Source of the DNA: Reclinomonas americana ATCC 50394
Lineage: Eukaryota > Jakobida > Jakobea > Jakobida
Length of the DNA: 56,692 nt
Reading direction: 5' to 3'
Assembly (NCBI GenBank): GCA_048213135.1
Contig: PS015065.1
Location: 20,863 to 77,554 of the forward strand
Shown here: positions 1 to 15,068 of the stretch, piece by piece
Numbering within the stretch: the stretch's first letter is position 1
How the letters are laid out: each line of letters opens with the position of its first letter
Notes under the pieces: model-generated
What the model saw: only the letters and a program-made list of their open reading frames with translations
Database searches by the model: none
What the model was told of the DNA's origin: nothing
Program-made: the position numbers and the translations under genes

Positions 1-729
<729 letters not shown>

Positions 730-1959
730 GTGGGGCAGCGAGAGAGATTGAGAGAGAGGGAGGAGAGGCTATAGATCTCGCCGTTTGCGGTGAGCTGTAA
801 CACGCTGTGATTGCGCTATTCTTGTGATTTTGCTTCTTGCTTGTTTGTACTGTGTCTTTTCTCCACCTGTGATGCTGAGAAATCTCTCCATACTCTCTTC
901 GTCCGCGTTGTGCCCTCTTCCCTTGTGATGCAACTGATACAATCCAGCTGGTGAGTATGCTGATCTCTGTTTCTGTTGTTCCTCCTCTGCCTTCATGGTG
1001 AGATCACTACATTGACACGTCTCCTTCTAGTCTCTCGTTCTCTCGCTCTCATTCTCTCTCTCTGTGTGTGTATGTCTGTCTGTCTCTGTTTACTACTCCT
1101 GTCACTCCTCGCTTTTTGTATCAATTCCTTTCTCTGTAGCTGTTCTTTGGTCTACTATGTGCGTGAGAGAGTGCTCTCGTCGCACATGTGTTTAGGCGTT
1201 GAGCTGTCTTTGTTGTTCCTCCTCCAATCTCGTGCACATTTTGCGCGTCTCACACACACACACACACTCTGTCTGACTTCAGTATTCCTGTCTCTGTTTC
1301 CCTCCCTCCGTCCCTTTCTCTCTCTGTGGCCCTCTCTCTCTCTCTCTCTCTCCTCCTTCGTNNNNNNNNNNNNNNNNNNNNNNNNNNNNNNNNNNNNNNN
1401 NNNNNNNNNNNNNNNNNNNNNNNNNNNNNNNNNNNNNNNNNNNNNNNNNNNNNNNNNNNNNNNNNNNNNNNNNNNNNNNNNNNNNNNNNNNNNNNNNNNN
1501 NNNNNNNNNNNNNNNNNNNNNNNNNNNNNNNNNNNNNNNNNNNNNNNNNNNNNNNNNNNNNNNNNNNNNNNNNNNNNNNNNNNNNNNNNNNNNNNNNNNN
1601 NNNNNNNNNNNNNNNNNNNNNNNNNNNNNNNNNNNNNNNNNNNNNNNNNNNNNNNNNNNNNNNNNNNNNNNNNNNNNNNNNNNNNNNNNNNNNNNNNNNN
1701 NNNNNNNNNNNNNNNNNNNNNNNNNNNNNNNNNNNNNNNNNNNNNNNNNNNNNNNNNNNNNNNNNNNNNNNNNNNNNNNNNNNNNNNNNNNNNNNNNNNN
1801 NNNNNNNNNNNNNNNNNNNNNNNNNNNNNNNNNNNNNNNNNNNNNNNNNNNNNNNNNNNNNNNNNNNNNNNNNNNNNNNNNNNNNNNNNNNNNNNNNNNN
1901 NNNNNNNNNNNNNNNNNNNNNNNNNNNNNNNNNNNNNNNNNNNNNNNNNNNNNNNNNNN
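730..1959. other. Non-coding and unassembled stretch between convergent genes
   Basis: Bases 730-1361 are probably the intron after the last visible exon of the snRNP 27 kDa-like gene. They are T/C-rich, with CTCTCT and CACACA tracts near 1250-1350, and I see no conserved reading frame. Bases 1362-1959 are N. The 3' exon of the left gene and the C-terminal end of GCN1 are both expected here. Confidence 0.8.
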
Positions 1960-4900
1960 CTCAAACAGGCGCGCGAACTCGCTCTGGATACCCGAACGCC
2001 GACTCTCGTTGGCCTGCGCACACAAATTCACGTGAGTCATCACCAATAGCCAAGAAAAAGTACGCTGAAGACCACCGCACCACTCCATCCAAAAAGGCCT
2101 CGGCAATCGAGAAATCAACTTGCAATTGCAACGCGTAGGTGAGCGCACGCTGCGTGATGTTGCGCAGTCCCTGGTGTGTCACACGCAGGTTCGGCAGCAG
2201 TGCATTCACGAGGGTGTTGAGACCGAGTGGTGGAGTGCCCTGTGCATTTTTTGGATAAGCGCATCGCACAAAGAATTCACCCTTGAAGTGCAAGCACTCA
2301 CCAGCTGTTGCGCGTACTTGGCCATGGCCTTGACATGCGCCGTCGATAGGCATCGCACGTCCATGGCCGGATCGGAAATCAGCGGCACCAGACGCGGAAT
2401 CAACGTGTCCTGGCATAGCGCCGCCAGCTCGGCCGCGTGAGGCAAATCCTGCACGCACGTCCACCCTTCCGTAAACAACACATGGCATTCTCGCACACTC
2501 CCCGAAAACTCACCTGCGACACGCGGAATGTCGCATGCTTGACCGTCTCCTTGGTGGTCTGTGCGCCAATCAGTCGCAGGCGCTCTGAGCGGCTGCCGAG
2601 CAGATTCAGCAGCAGTGCCGACAAGTCGGCCGACCACGAGCTGTCCTCAAAGATGAACTCGGGGTTGCGGCTGACAATAAAGAACTTGCCGAGCAGGATG
2701 CCGGCCAGCAGTAGCGTGTCCTCGTCGGACGACGACGCCACGTCGAACACGTACTCACTGCAGCGATTCGGTTGCATGAGTACATGGTGAATGGCAGCGC
2801 AGCACGACACGGGTGCCCACACTCACCGCAGAGAGCGACGCAATCGCGGTCCGCCGAGGATATGCACCGCCGCACCAAACACGCCCAGCACGTAGCCACG
2901 CACATCGACCTTGCCGTAATCAAACATGGAGGTGCACGTGTCGACCAGCTCCTCCAGCACCGGTGGCGAGGCCGACGTACCAATCTCCGACAGCGCAATC
3001 TCGGTGGCCTCCAGGATCGACTGCACAGGCAGGGATGAGAGGCCACAAAAAAATCACTGTACTGCTGTGGTCAACGAACCCGCACGATCGGCTGCGACTC
3101 GGTCGACTCCTTCAGCTTGCGAGTCAAGTTGTTCAGCAGCGAGTCCGCCTTGACACTCTCCGGCAGGCTCTCGCACATTTGCCGAATGGCACCCACAGCA
3201 CGATCGCGCACCACGGCCGCCTCTGCAATAAAAAAATCGATAATTAGCATAATAACCTGTCACTTCCCCGTCAAACAGAGCCTTTCCCCACTCACCCTGC
3301 AAGCCCTTCATGAATGTCGTCTGCAACTGCGGCACCGAGCGCTTGATCTCATCGCTCGCGCGCGCAATCAGCTCGGAAATGGTCAACAGCACGTGCGCCT
3401 TCGGTTCCGGCGCAAAGTCCTTGCTGAACACGAACATCAGGCGACTCGTGATGGCAAACGCGCACTTGCGCAGCGCACTCTCGCCGCACGCCTGGTAACA
3501 GGCACACAAACGAGAGCGTAAGAATGCACGCAAACTCTATTCAACCAGCCAGCAGAGGTGTGCGTACCTCCAGCAACTCGCCAATGCCGTACACAGCATG
3601 CTCGCGAACTCGCGATGTGGAACCGTGCACCATGGCATGCAAGTAGATGGGGTACAGCGGCTCGAGACCAGTCTGCAACTTGAGACCCTCCAGCACGCGC
3701 GACGATTCCTGACCCCTGATGCTTGCAGTGTGAGTGGCTTGTCGCACAGCACACACGAAAATAGTCAAGTAACGCACTGGAAGCACAGGGCGTGAATCTC
3801 CTCCTGGATGATCTCAATGTGCTGTGCAAGCTCGTCCTTCTCGACCGTTGCACCCAGCGCATTGAGAACGGCCAGCGCCGCTTCGTTTACCTGCAGCGAC
3901 GATGTGCAGTGAGCAACACGCCGAAGCATACATCAGCGCGTCCACACAGAGACGCAACTCTCTCGTCGGGATCGTTGAACGCGCGCAGAGTGACCACCAA
4001 AATGATTGGCAAGTGTGGTCTGTACATGTCCAAGTTGCCCGCAGCGGTCCACTCGAGCATGCGCACAATGGCAATGCGCCGGCCAGACTGCACCACGGGT
4101 GTCAAATGACATTGCCCTGCATGCATACTGCAAACAAAGCACACATACCTTGTTCTGCTGCAACTCCTCGTTCGCCTCCTCCACCAAGTCACCCACGCAC
4201 TCCGTGTTCAACGAACACACGATGCGTCGGCCGCACGACATAATAACATCGACGTCGGCCCCTGGTCTGTCGACCGAGCTCGCCACCGTGGTCACCATGG
4301 CCGGCAAGATGGTCGGCATGTGCGAGACCAGCGCGTTGGGTGCGCTTTCGGCCACCACAGCCAGCGTTTGCATCTTGGAGGCGTCGAGCACCTCCTTGTC
4401 CAGCAAACGCGGCAGCAGGTAGGCCAGCACGGCAGCGGCGCGAGAGCGCAGCAGCTGCTGCAGTCCGCGGCGGGCGGTATCGACGCCATTGATGACGTCC
4501 GAGATCAGCGTCGGCAACACCTCCTCCATGATGCGCACACCAATGGCCTTGTTCAGCGCCGTGAACAGCTCGGCCGCGGCCTTTTGAATCTGTGAAATGT
4601 GTGAGAACGCTGGTTCTCGCCACTGCACAACGAGGACTCGTCACGAAACGTCGCTGTTCTCGGAGCAAATCGAATCGCGCAGCACCGGCACCACATCCTT
4701 CAGCAGTGAAGGTACGTGGCGCTTGGCGTTGCGGACGAGCTCAGTGAGACCGAGGCAAGCGCCCTGGCGAGTGGGAATGTCGCGGTCGCGTGAGGCGCGC
4801 ACCAGAGCCGGCACGAGGTCGGGAATAATGTGCTCCGGCATCTTGACCACCAGCTCGGCAATCGTTCGACCGGCCATGTGTGTGCGTTCCTGCCAGCACA

Positions 4901-7900
4901 TGACATACATGTTGGTGAGACACCAGCCACAGGCGGGCAACGCAGACGGACACACAAACCTCCGACGCCGTGGCAATGCCGGCCACCATGGGCATGCCGT
5001 CGGGACCGTACACGACACGAATGCCAGAGGAGCCATCGTCGGGCTCCGCCGGCTCATCGTCCGAATCGCCGTCCTCGTCACTGCCCTCGCCGTCTTCGTC
5101 TTTCGGTGCCTTCTCGACATGCACACACATACAGTCGTGAGAAACAACCCAATCGGTGGCATCCGCTGCACAAGCGAAGAGATAGCACACACCGGTGAAT
5201 CGACAAAGTTCGAGAGAAGAATGTCGGGTGACATTGAAAGCGAGGCCACGAGAAGCTGCGTGAGTTGCGGCAGGATCGCGCGGACCATGCGCGGCGTGTT
5301 GTCCACCAGCATGTGCCACACGTGATGGGCGGCCTGGGCCACCGGCGGCTGCACGTCCGCATGCAGCATGTACAGCGTGCTCAGCAGCATGTGCAGGCGC
5401 TCCTGGCCCATTTGCTGCGTCAGCGTGTCCATGTCGTTGCTCGAGCTGCGCGTGTTTGCCATCAGGTCGTTGATGTCCTCGAACTCCTTCGGCTCCTTGC
5501 TGCGGTGCAACACCTGGGCCAGCAGGTCGCCGAGCAGGGTGACTGACGCGACGCGGATCTTCCAGTTGTCCTCCAACAAGTTCTTCTCCAGACGCGGCAA
5601 AATGACCATGAACGACGACTGGCCGTGCGCATCGACAATGACTTGGCCAGCCTTGAGAGCGGTGGCGCGCACCGACTCTGCATGGTGGATGAGACACAGA
5701 TTCTGTGGACACACACAAATAGGAAGCATCGTCAAACCTTGTTCGTCGGAGAGACCGACCAGCACCTCGGGCAGCACGCGCGGCAAAAAGTCGAGGAACT
5801 CGTCCTTGAGCGCCAACGGCAGGTACGCCAGCACCTGCAAGTGCGCCTCGCGCACCGACGGCACTGGGTCGCGAGTGTTCTCCAAAATGTCGGGCAGCAG
5901 CTGCTCCAGACGAGCAAGGCCTGGCGACGGAGAAGAAATGTGAGCACTGCAGAATCGACGAGAGCATTCGTATACATGACAGCAACAAACCGATAGCCAC
6001 CGTGACCTCGCAGAAGCCCTGGGCGGCACCGGAGCGGTCCGAAGCGTTGGTGTGATCCTTTCGCAATTGCTCCAACAGCCAGTCGAGCAGTGACGGGAAC
6101 GAGGACTCGCCAAGTCCGTGCACCAACTCGCCGAGTGCTGCGAGAGCGCACAGCTATCACTATCCTGAAAGGAGACAACAGGAAAACAAAAAACATACCA
6201 CGCGCAGCAATAGCTCGCACATCGGGCACTGGATCCACCAGCGCCGCCTTCAGCGGCTCCACCACACTCTCCAGATACGGCACCATATCTTGCGTCTGCG
6301 TAATCAGTGTGCTCATGCTGCCCACCACCTGCACGCACATAGTGCGTTAGTGGATCGTATTGTACGTGCCACTCTGCGCATGACACGCACCTGCGCAGCC
6401 TTGCGTTTCACTTCCGTGCTGCGATCCTTCAGCGCGCGAATGAGTAGCGGCATGATGAGCGCCAGCGACGGCGCATCAATCGTGTGGATGAAGCGAATTG
6501 AGAGCAGAATGTCGAGGGCGCGCTTGGTATGATCGGCTGCGGAAACACGCCATAGTCAGTTGCTTGTCGCGATCATGCCACGCACCACCACCACAATAAT
6601 CGACAACGTACCTGGGTTACTGACGGCGTCGATCAAGGCAGGCACGTGCGCCTGAATCTCCGGATTGCCGACCACACCACCGACACGCCGCAGCGCCTCC
6701 TTGGCGTACGAAGCGACTTCTGGGTGCGAGTCCTTGGAGGCTGTGGCCAGTGGCGGCACCAACGTGGGCAGGCAAGCAGACAGCTGCTTGGGAGCGCAGT
6801 AGGCCATGGCACCCATCATCTCAATGGCACCCTGTATTCCGCCGACATTGGGTGAGTGGCTTGGGTAGTGAAGGAAACGAAGATGGCTGGAGTGAGAGAC
6901 AACGCAACGCATTTCGAGCGCCACGACTTGTCCTCGACGCCGCGCAGCAGAATCGGCACAATCATCTTCACGCCGTGCACTGACAGATTGCTCATGAGAA
7001 CGCGCACAGTGTCCTCGCTGGCCTCGCGAATCGCATTCGACGGGTCGCCACGCGCCGCCAAAATGTGCGGCAACAGCGGCATGATGAACGGCTCAAACAG
7101 CTGCTTGAGCACGCGGGACAGGCACTCGACGGCCATCAGGGCACCCTCCTTGGCCGCCAGCGTCTTTTCGCGCAAACTCTTCTCCAGGTACTGTGAGGGG
7201 GAGGCAATCATGGGGTGTGAGAGACGGGTGGTGGCAAATGTTGGGCGTCTTCTTGCCACTCACATCCAAAATTTCCATGTTCTTCAGCGACATGTAACCC
7301 ATGCCCTTGACCAGACCGGCCAGACCGAAAGCGGCACCACGGCGCGCGGGATATGAGTCTGTGTTGCGAGTTGGTGAGATTCGGTGGTGTGTGGGAGGGA
7401 ACAGGGCTGAGGGAGAAAGAAGGAGAAAGGGAAAGGGAGAGGGGGAGAAGGGGGAAGGAAAGGGGGAGGGAAAAGGGGGAAGGAACCGGGCCGGCGGGGG
7501 GGGGGGGGGGGTAGGGGTAGGAGGAGACGACGAAACGAAACGAACGACGACGACGACGACGACGACGACGAAGAAGTGCGTAGAACTAAACAAGNNNNNN
7601 NNNNNNNNNNNNNNNNNNNNNNNNNNNNNNNNNNNNNNNNNNNNNNNNNNNNNNNNNNNNNNNNNNNNNNNNNNNNNNNNNNNNNNNNNNNNNNNNNNNN
7701 NNNNNNNNNNNNNNNNNNNNNNNNNNNNNNNNNNNNNNNNNNNNNNNNNNNNNNNNNNNNNNNNNNNNNNNNNNNNNNNNNNNNNNNNNNNNNNNNNNNN
7801 NNNNNNNNNNNNNNNNNNNNNNNNNNNNNNNNNNNNNNNNNNNNNNNNNNNNNNNNNNNNNNNNNNNNNNNNNNNNNNNNNNNNNNNNNNNNNNNNNNNN

Positions 7901-10900
7901 NNNNNNNNNNNNNNNNNNNNNNNNNNNNNNNNNNNNNNNNNNNNNNNNNNNNNNNNNNNNNNNNNNNNNNNNNNNNNNNNNNNNNNNNNNNNNNNNNNNN
8001 NNNNNNNNNNNNNNNNNNNNNNNNNNNNNNNNNNNNNNNNNNNNNNNNNNNNNNNNNNNNNNNNNNNNNNNNNNNNNNNNNNNNNNNNNNNNNNNNNNNN
8101 NNNNNNNNNNNNNNNNNNNNNNNNNNNNNNNNNNNNNNNNNNNNNNNNNNNNNNNNNNNNNNNNNNNNNNNNNNNNNNNNNNNNNNNNNNNNNNNNNNNN
8201 NNNNNNNNNNNNNNNNNNNNNNNNNNNNNNNNNNNNNNNNNNNNNNNNNNNNNNNNNNNNNNNNNNNNNNNNNNNNNNNNNNNNNNNNNNNNNNNNNNNN
8301 NNNNNNNNNNNNNNNNNNNNNNNNNNNNNNNNNNNNNNNNNNNNNNNNNNNNNNNNNNNNNNNNNNNNNNNNNGGGTGGGAGAGCGTGAGAGGAGAGGAG
8401 AGAGAGAGAGAGAGGAGGAGGAGGAGGAGGAGGAGGAGGAGGAGGAGGACGCGGAGGGGGGGGGGGGTTGGAAAAGTGAGACTGACCAAAAAAGACACCG
8501 AGCACATGCGCAGCGAAAGATGCTGATAACAATGGACAAATAATGCAAGACTTCGCATCCACGTAGAGGAGTAACAAGGACACAAGCAGACGCACTCACA
8601 CCTCGCAACCTGGACTCAACTCTCTCCCTCCCCTTCCCCTCTTCTCCCTCTCTATCTCCCACCCAACGCACCACCCGACGACAGCGTGGCAAACAAGCGC
8701 TTCAGAACTTGCGCCGCTCGCGATGACACGGCAGACGCCGTCATCAGCGGCGACATGCACAGCGCCACTTGCGTCTGCACGTCCTGACTGGGCGTGCCCA
8801 ACGCATCGAGCAGGCGGCTGAAGATGGCCCACACCTACAACAAGTGAAATAAGTGAGCTCATTGCAGCCGCCCTTCGCTTTCCTTCCATCGCACCTTGTC
8901 ACTGTCGCCGTCCAAGTGAATGGCCAGACTGCCGAGGAATACCACCACGCTGCTGACTGCAAAATCGGAGCCGCGGTCCGGACCATCCAGGAACATTTCA
9001 AAGAGCGGCAGCAGCAACGCCACATTCTGTCGGCCGTGCTCCTTGATGTGCTTTTGACCGGCCTGCACGTACGAATCACGTGAGTCGACGCATCGAGTAT
9101 GTTGATAACGGCACAGGCCACACGAACCTCCACCATGCGCTCGCGCACCAACGCGCTCTTGTCAAAGAGCGCCTTGGAGATGAAGAACGTGAAGAGCACC
9201 GGCAGGTTGGCCGGCGTCAAGGCGCGCGGCAGTTCGGCCAACACAGAGGCAATGCCGACACGCGCATGCTCCTCCGTGTCCTGCGCGAACTGCGCCAACG
9301 AGCCTTCCATGATTGGCAGCTGGTGGGGGAATACAACTGGGTGAGTTTGCGTGAGCACTCAGTGAATGGCAGGACGGACACGCAAGACCTTTTCCGTGTA
9401 CAGGGCAAACAGGCGGGAGAGGGTGGCGCCGGCTGTCTCTGGGTACTCGCCGAGAGCACGCAAAAACGCTTGACCGACAAGGGTGCGGATCGAGTCCTCG
9501 CGCGTGCCCATCAAAATGTCGAGCAGCACCGAGCAGTAGTCGGTGGCTAATGCTGGGCGTGAGAGACCAACAACAACACACGCACGACGACAAGGAGGAG
9601 CGACGGACGCAACTCAGCGGCTTGCCATACTGTCGCCACACTTGCTGGGCCGCATCGGCCGCATGAACGTCACGCTCGCCGCACGCCAGCCACAAGCGAA
9701 TGTGGAAGAGGTGCAGCGACGATGGCACCTTTTGCTCCACGCCGGTCAAGTCGTCCTCGTTGACCTCGTCGGCACGACCAAACACTCGCAGACCCACAGC
9801 CGCAGTGGTGCGCACATGCTGTTGGGCACTGAGGAGGCTGGAGAGGAACGGCTCCAGTGCGTTGAGCGTCGGTGCCAGGTTCTGCGCCAGTGCGAGCAGG
9901 CACCAGCGAGCGCGTGGATGCAGCATGGGAATACCGGCAGACAGCACGTGGAAGAGTGTCTTGCAAGCGGCCTTGGGGAACGGGAAGTTCTCCCACTCCA
10001 CATGCAACGCAAGGGCGTCGAGCACGGCCTGGTGCTCCGGCACACCCCAGTGGCCTACAAATTCAAACAAGGGTGTTCAGAAAGCAGCAGTGAGGCGTTC
10101 GGAAGCGGCAAATGCGCGCACCGAGCAAAATAGTCTCCAGCAGCGGGTACGTGATAGTGAATGGAATGTACTCCATCTGGTTGAGGGCAGTCATCTTCTC
10201 GAACACAACGGCCAACATCTCCGGCTCCGAGTCCTGCAGCACAAGGCCAAGGATGGTGAGGACAGTGCGAAGGGAATAGAAGAATGAGGGAGGGAACTCA
10301 CCGACTCGCATCGCGTGTCGTCGAGCTTGTCGCCGACCAAGCTGCATATCCACGTGGTGAGCAGTTAGTCGCGTAAGACACATGTGACACAAAGACGTAC
10401 CGAATGAGCAAGCGCACGACCAGTTCGAGGAACGGTGCCACCCATCCTTGCACCGACGCCAAATGCAACAACATGGCCGCCGCACGCTTGTGCAGGAACG
10501 GTGACGACAACTGGTGCACGGCCATGTCGACCAGCGTCGTCATGAACGGCTTGAGGATGCCGGGCACTGAGCGGACAATGAAGCCGAGTGCCTGCACATT
10601 CACACTGCAAGTGTGAAACAAAAAGTATTGCTGACAATCAGGATGCAACGAACACACCTCCAACACGGCGCCAGCGCGGTCGGCAGCAGCCAGAATCGGG
10701 CGACGGATCTCGGCCTCCTCGGCACGCACTTGCTCAATCAGCTTCTCCAGACGAGCTTCGGGAGTCTGTGTATATTCAATCAACACAATCAGCGCCATGT
10801 TCACCGCAACACGGCTGAAAAAGGCGCGCGAACGCAACATCTCCACGCTTGCGGGCCTGCTCGCGACGAATCTCGGCCTCCCACGCATCGTCCTGTAAAT

Positions 10901-13900
10901 GATACTTGGTTGAGCAGCGCATTCCTTTCTCTCCAGATGAGATCCTCGTCGCACGCAACTGCAGCCTTGCCCTTCTTGCCAGCCGCCGCCGGAGCACCCT
11001 TCTTGCCTCCCGCCGCGGCAGCCGCCGGCTTCTTCTTCTTGTCCTCTTCGTCGGCGACATCGCGAATCGACACTGTGAGGAAGAAAGTGAGTGCCTCAGC
11101 AAAAAGAACAGGCTGCCAGACGAGGTGAGAATCGCACCTTTGCGGTACATCTCGCCCACCGGTGTCAGCGCAATGGCCAATTCCGTGCTGGAGAGACGCG
11201 ACAAAACATCACGCTCGTTCTGGAACTTGTGCGCAAGGCGCGGGAACAGCTCCTTCAGCACCGCCGCACCACCAAGTTCACACAGCGAGCTGAGTGCCAG
11301 GAATGCCGCACGACGTGTGAAGCGAGCCGTGGAACCCAGCGCGTCGTCCGACACCAACAGGTTGACGGTGGTGTCCACGTGGCCGAGAACCAGCAGCAGG
11401 AGACGGGAGCCCTGCACAAATTACCAGAGATGGTGGTGAGACGACGCGAAAAAAAGGAAGGAGAAGAAGAGAAGACTCAAGTCACCTCGCGAGCGACGAG
11501 ACGCGACCAGAGAGTCTCGCCTGCGCGGTGAGCCTCGGTGGTCACGTGCGACGGATCGAAAGTCGGTGACAGGAACTCGGTGTGTGTGCACATAAGCAGG
11601 GCGCCCGGCAACATTGGGTGCGTGTGCAGAATGTCGGGTGACGGCAGCGGCATGGTGGCGAGCAGGAGCGCGCCGAGACGAGAAAAATTGCGATTGAGAG
11701 GTGCCACTCCAGATCCCGAACCTAAAACCACACCTCCATCAACAGAAAGCACATTGTGTGCGCACTTTTGTGACAACGACACTCACCACCAGCACCAGCG
11801 GCAGGTGCCGCCGCAGATGACGACGATCCCGACCCCGATGCACCACCAGCTGACTCGGCGGCCACCTGCAGTGGCGTCGTCAGCAGCCGGCGGCGGCACT
11901 CGTCGGCATGAGCGGCCACGGCAGGTGCCTCGGCGGCCACGAATTCAGCAATCGTCACTGTCAACTCAGCCGACACAAAAGCCGCCGTCTCGGTCTCACC
12001 CCTGGAATTCAAGTAGATGCCCAGCTGCTTGCACGCGGCCACGGCGGCACGAGGCACTGCCCACTGCATGTGCGTGGCCAGCTGCACCCATATCAACCAC
12101 AGGCTGCGTATAGATAAGACGAGGAGGGCGTCAGAAGGATGGGGTTTTTCGGGAGAACGTCAACGACATGATTGCAGACGTACTTTTTCCGTTGTGCGGC
12201 ACCGCGCACGAGCGGGAATGCGTATCGCACAAGACCGTCGAGGACGCGCACCAGCACCAAACCCGTGTTGACGTCGCACCGACCAGCCTGCTCCACACCG
12301 AGGCCGAGGAAACCGTTGCCGCCGCCCTTCTTCTTGCCAAACAAGGCCGGTCCCAGCGGTGAGGTCGACAGGTCTGCGTCGCCACCATTCAGCGAAAAAG
12401 GGCAGAAAAGTAAAGAATCATGGATGGCACCACCCAGAACTCACCCAGTCGCGACTCGCCAGGGTAGAGGAGACGCACAAGCACACCGAGTGCGTGGGCT
12501 GTCTGCGAAAACAGCACAGGTCGCTCTGCGTTGGTGTTGACAAAGGCCACCAGGGGCTCCGACAGCTGCGCAACGGCCTGTGGTGATATGGGAGAAATAA
12601 AGAGTGAGAAGGAGGATAGACAGACAAGGCGGCAAAGCTCACTTCCAGAAAGATAACTCACCGCCAGCCGAAACTCGGTGGAGAACTCACAACCACTCGC
12701 CACTGCCGTCGAGTACGAGGCAAACACCTCAGCCGACACACCGTCGACACGATTGAGCGTGCGCTTGTAGTTGTCGATCAGACGCGCCGGCGGGGCGGCC
12801 GACGACAGAGAAGTCCACTCGTGCAACGCTCGCGACGCAGCCCAGTGCACCATGGGGTTGTCTGCGGGGGTGATCGCCGGCGTGAACACAGGCAAGCACG
12901 GGGGCAAAGATAAACAAAAAAATGGCGCAACTCTCTTCCGCCAGATAGGTTGCAATGGCGGCGAGAACGGGCTCGCTGATTTGCGCACGATCGGCCGGCA
13001 GCAACGCAGACGATGTGAGGAGGAGAGAGCAGCGACCCAGGGTACCAATAACGGCGTCCTTGGCCACTGGCGTGGTCGCCTGGCCACCGCTCACACGGTC
13101 ACACAGGGCGGCAAGCGCAGGGGCGACGACGGCGGGGGAGTTGCAGTGGGCGAGGAGTTGTGCGATCGACACGGAGCCGTGCACGCGGTACACGGGGGCC
13201 TGTGGGAGGAAGGGGAAGGGAGAAGGGGTAAGGAGAGAGGGGGAAAGGGGGTGGGGGAGGGGGGCATCAGTGACTGACACCTCACAAGAAGGCTGTCCCT
13301 CAAATATCTCTCAACTCACTCCTCTCCTCTCGCTCCTGCAGCTTGAAGTTTCTCAAAGATTGGTAACCCTCGCCCTCCCTCATTCTCTTGCTACTGTCTC
13401 GCGATGATTCACCCATTTCACTCCTTTCTTTCAGTTTCTCGTGATTTGTACTCTTCGCCCTCTCACTACTGTCTTTCGATACTGCTCCTCGAACACCCTC
13501 ATCCCTCCCGCGTCACGCACTGGTCCGACTGTGCTCTCAAATCATCTCCTCACTCTCCCTCACTCTCCATTCTGTCGCTGCTTCTTCTCGACACCCTCTT
13601 CGCCCTCTGACCCTGCTCTCCCGTTTTCCTTAGACTCCTGCTTCTCCCCTCTTCACTGTCGCTTTCCCTCCCAAATCACGCACTGACCTCAATTTCCTCC
13701 TGAAACACTCCGCTCTCTCTCTCTCTCTCGCCGCCTCCCTCAACACCCTTCTCTCTCCCTCTCACCTCCATCGTCAGGAACGCCAACATCTGGCTATACA
13801 GCGAGTCACGCGCGGTCGAGCAGAACGGCGCCGTGTCGCACGTCAGGTGGGCCAGCAGCGCGGGAATGATTGGTGCCACCTTCTCGCCCGAGCGTTTGCA

Positions 13901-15068
13901 CGACTTGAGAATGTTGGGCACCAGTGTCTGCATCACGCGCGCCACGCATCAGTCACCGGGTCACCTGTGCGCCATGCGCTTCTACATAAAAAAAGAAACC
14001 TCTGCAAACTCCTGCGTCGTCAGCAGCGCCAGCATCGGTGCCAGCTGCCCGACATGATGCGGCTGCCAGTCATCCTGCGGCGCCGCGAGGATCTTGTTGA
14101 TAAACTCGATAAACACATTCTGCACGACCAATGGTGAGCCCCGATTCACTCACGGACAACTGCACCACACCGCACCTTGTACTCAGAGATCAAATCCACA
14201 AAACGCTTGCCTCGTCGCGCCAACGACAACACAACGCCCATGGCGCGCGTGAGTCGCACGCACGGTGGCGAGCTCGCAAACACGTCCATAAAGATCGGAA
14301 TCAGGTTCGGATGCTGCATGCACTCATGTAAGGACCGATATGCTTGCCTGCCTGCTCGTCCTTCTTCCTCCTCCTGCTTACCTCTGCCAACGCACGACGC
14401 AGCAGCTTGTCGGCCTTGCAGTCCTTCGCCGAGCCTCCCATCTCCGCAATCACTGCACTTGTCCACAGCGCCAGCTCGCCCAACCGTGCACGATCCACAC
14501 AATGCGACATCATCATACACAAGAAGCGAATCATCTGCACGCCCGCCACGCGACACCATTGCACGGATGCGGGCAAAGTCAAGTTGGAAGCCACGATCGG
14601 CGTCGACGCAAACAGGCTGTGCATGAGCGCGGGAATGCATTCGGGCGAGCGCGCCAGGAACCACTCCACGAGATGATCAATGTGCTTTTGTGTGTGGCGA
14701 CCTGGGATGTGCAGGCGAGAGTACTCCAGCAGCTCCGCGATGCCTTCCACACTCAGCAACTCTTCCTCTGTGACAACGGGGGAGAAGAGACAAGGGAGGG
14801 ACATGTGCATCAGCACCAACAACAACACACAAGCGTGCCACTGGGAAGCGAGCAAAGAGCAGAGCAGGCGCGCGCGTGCATCCGTGTGCATGCATCACAC
14901 ATGCACAGAGGGAGAGAGAGTGCGTGTACAAGAGAGCGTGCAAGTGGGCAGCCATTTCCGGCCCCCCGTTTTTCTCATCTGCAGCACGGCGTAACTGTTC
15001 TCGTAGAGTGCGTCGATGACACGCGTCGCCTCGGCACCCGAGTCGCCGCAGAGTGCGTGGACATTCAT
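1960..15068 (-). CDS. GCN1: GCN1, ribosome-associated activator of the eIF2alpha kinase GCN2 (many exons; 3' end in a gap)
   Basis: Giant HEAT-repeat protein that, in known organisms, sits on stalled ribosomes and relays uncharged-tRNA stress to GCN2. The ATG at 15068 starts MNVHALCGDS. The gene runs leftward in dozens of exons. Diagnostic blocks in order: a region near 11.15-11.4 kb containing SSTELAIALTPVGEMYRKG, then a Lys/Ala-rich linker (10.95-11.05 kb) and DDAWEAEIRREQ, then EARLEKLIEQVRAEEAEIRR (10.7-10.77 kb); TPSQDVQTQVALCMSPLM (about 8.75-8.8 kb); GAAFGLAGLVKGMGYMSLK (7.28-7.35 kb); LSVHGVKMIVP (6.96 kb); GAMAYCAPKQLSACLP (6.77-6.81 kb). All match human/yeast GCN1 in the same order, including the eEF3-like HEAT core. 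The N run 7595-8373 falls in an intron between two conserved blocks, so no coding loss is implied there. The last visible exon (ending ARLFE at 1960) runs into a gap, so the extreme C-terminus is missing. Individual exon ends were not all fixed. Confidence 0.93.
7595..8373. other. Assembly gap inside a GCN1 intron
   Basis: A run of N flanked by (CGA)n and GGAAGGG-like repeats on the left and (GA)n/(GAG)n on the right. The conserved GCN1 blocks on each side are adjacent in the family, so the gap is intronic. Other N runs: 1362-1959, 16611-16630, 26436-26566, 28925-29058, 30731-30786, 38818-38837, 40248-40399, 41570-42055, 43639-43776, 44712-45209, 52297-52316, 55033-55592. Confidence 0.95.
13300..13760. 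repeat. Degenerate pyrimidine-rich tandem repeats in a GCN1 intron
   Basis: A stretch of more than 400 bases without exons, lying between GCN1 exons. Phrases such as TTCTCTTGCTACTGTCTCGCGAT and CACTACTGTCTTTCGATACTG recur at intervals of roughly 90-100 bases with substitutions. It is followed by a CTCTCTCT tract at 13714-13730. I see no conserved protein signal in any frame. Confidence 0.6.
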